DNA of 6,578 nt from NCBI GenBank assembly GCA_937892345.1, contig CALAGF010000367.1:1-6578 (forward strand), written 5' to 3'. This DNA comes from an uncultured Rhodocyclaceae bacterium (GTDB lineage: Bacteria > Pseudomonadota > Gammaproteobacteria > Burkholderiales > Rhodocyclaceae). The position numbers were made by a program, and so were the translations under genes. The notes beneath the pieces are model-generated. The model was not told the origin of the DNA. It was given only the letters and a program-made list of their open reading frames with translations, and made no database searches. This document shows positions 6,282 to 6,578 of the stretch, one piece after another (the stretch's first letter is position 1; each line of letters starts with the position of its first letter).

Positions 6282-6318
6282 TCGGGATAGCCGGGGAACT
6301 GAGCCCCGGCTATCCCGG
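6282..6318 (-). promoter_or_regulatory. Perfect 14-bp intercistronic hairpin between soxZ and soxA
   Basis: CGGGATAGCCGGGG (6283-6296) is exactly complementary to CCCCGGCTATCCCG (6304-6317), with a 7-base loop and one flanking G-T pair. It starts 12 bases after the soxZ stop and ends about 70 bases before soxA. On the minus strand the stem is followed by ATACTTGCC, not a U-run, so it is not a canonical intrinsic terminator. A processing or 3'-end-stabilising stem that separates soxYZ from soxAXB messages is a likely role; factor-assisted termination is another. Confidence 0.7.
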
Positions 6319-6330
6319 CACATTGTCGAA

Positions 6331-6578
6331 TTAGCCGATTGCGGCTTCGTCGGTGCGGGTTTCGCCCTTATTGTCTTTCCAAGCCAGGGTAACCTTGTCG
6401 CCCGCAGCGCCACCCTTGAACTTGAAAGCCAGGTAGGGATTCTTGGACACTGCGGTGCCGAATTCACCGCTCAGGACGAGCTTGCCGTTATGCGTCGCAC
6501 TCAACTCGGTGATGAACCACGCCGGAATGACGGCGCCGTTTGCATCTTTGCGCTGACCGGTTTCCATTTCGTGGCTGA
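6331..6578 (-). CDS. soxZ: SoxZ, sulfur-carrier partner of SoxY, 5' end outside window
   Basis: SoxZ forms the SoxYZ heterodimer, the carrier on which thiosulfate-derived sulfur is processed in the periplasm; the carrier cysteine itself is on SoxY. The visible part reads SHEMETGQRKDANG, then IPAWFI and NPYLAFKFKGG, ending near TRTDEAAIG. The SHEMETGQRKD opening and the immunoglobulin-like beta-strand pattern are typical of SoxZ. An internal ATG at 6567 is not the start: the frame stays open to the right edge and the conserved residues before that Met are present. Full SoxZ is about 100 residues, so roughly 20 residues lie outside. The TAA stop is at 6331-6333. soxY is expected immediately upstream, beyond the window. 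No signal peptide is expected, since SoxZ is exported with SoxY. Confidence 0.95.
   Translation of the reverse strand, partial: SHEMETGQRKDANGAVIPAWFITELSATHNGKLVLSGEFGTAVSKNPYLAFKFKGGAAGDKVTLAWKDNKGETRTDEAAIG

Noticed and set aside
6211..6282. Possible promoter upstream of soxA
   Set aside because: No convincing -35/-10 pair with proper spacing was found; soxA is more simply read as part of the soxZ transcript.
1..6578. tRNA, rRNA, CRISPR, insertion sequences or attachment sites
   Set aside because: No cloverleaf, spaced direct repeats, transposase motifs or terminal inverted repeats were seen on reading through both strands.

Overview
This window looks like part of a sulfur-oxidation (Sox) locus from a Gram-negative proteobacterium, most likely a betaproteobacterium and perhaps near Rhodocyclales. 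The lineage is inferred from protein flavour and GC-rich codon use, because no rRNA or other marker gene is present. There are seven protein genes, two of them cut by the window edges. I saw no tRNA, rRNA, CRISPR array, insertion sequence or phage gene.

Left part, + strand (1-2300). A chemoreceptor-type protein, open at the left edge, carries a standard MCP signalling hairpin and an unusual C-terminal extension. After a 39-base gap comes a YeeE/YedE (TsuA/SoxT-like) membrane protein with the family's cysteine motifs, a candidate importer of thiosulfate or another sulfur compound. A 9-codon reading frame with its own Shine-Dalgarno (SD) sequence sits between the two.

Middle (2301-2380). This is a convergent gene boundary of about 80 bases with several small inverted repeats. 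A GC-rich hairpin there sits only a few bases past the end of the minus-strand operon.

Right part, - strand (6578 down to 2381). In transcription order: soxZ (5' end outside the window), soxA, soxX, soxB and a periplasmic rhodanese. The genes are tightly packed. The soxA stop lies in the soxX SD, and the soxB stop overlaps the rhodanese ATG. Two intercistronic gaps hold strong RNA hairpins. The soxZ-soxA gap has a perfect 14-bp stem. The soxX-soxB gap has a GC stem followed by six U, which resembles an intrinsic terminator or attenuator inside the operon.

How they work together. SoxYZ carries the sulfur substrate on the SoxY C-terminal cysteine, with soxY presumably just upstream of soxZ. 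SoxAX is the c-type cytochrome that oxidatively attaches thiosulfate to that cysteine, and SoxB hydrolyses off the terminal sulfone as sulfate. The rhodanese could move sulfane sulfur between carriers in the periplasm, and the YeeE/YedE protein could move sulfur compounds into the cytoplasm. SoxA here appears to be the one-heme type and no soxK is present. Whether soxCD exists cannot be seen. No wholly new system is visible. The items most worth checking are the CheZ-like motif in the chemoreceptor and the terminator-like structure before soxB.
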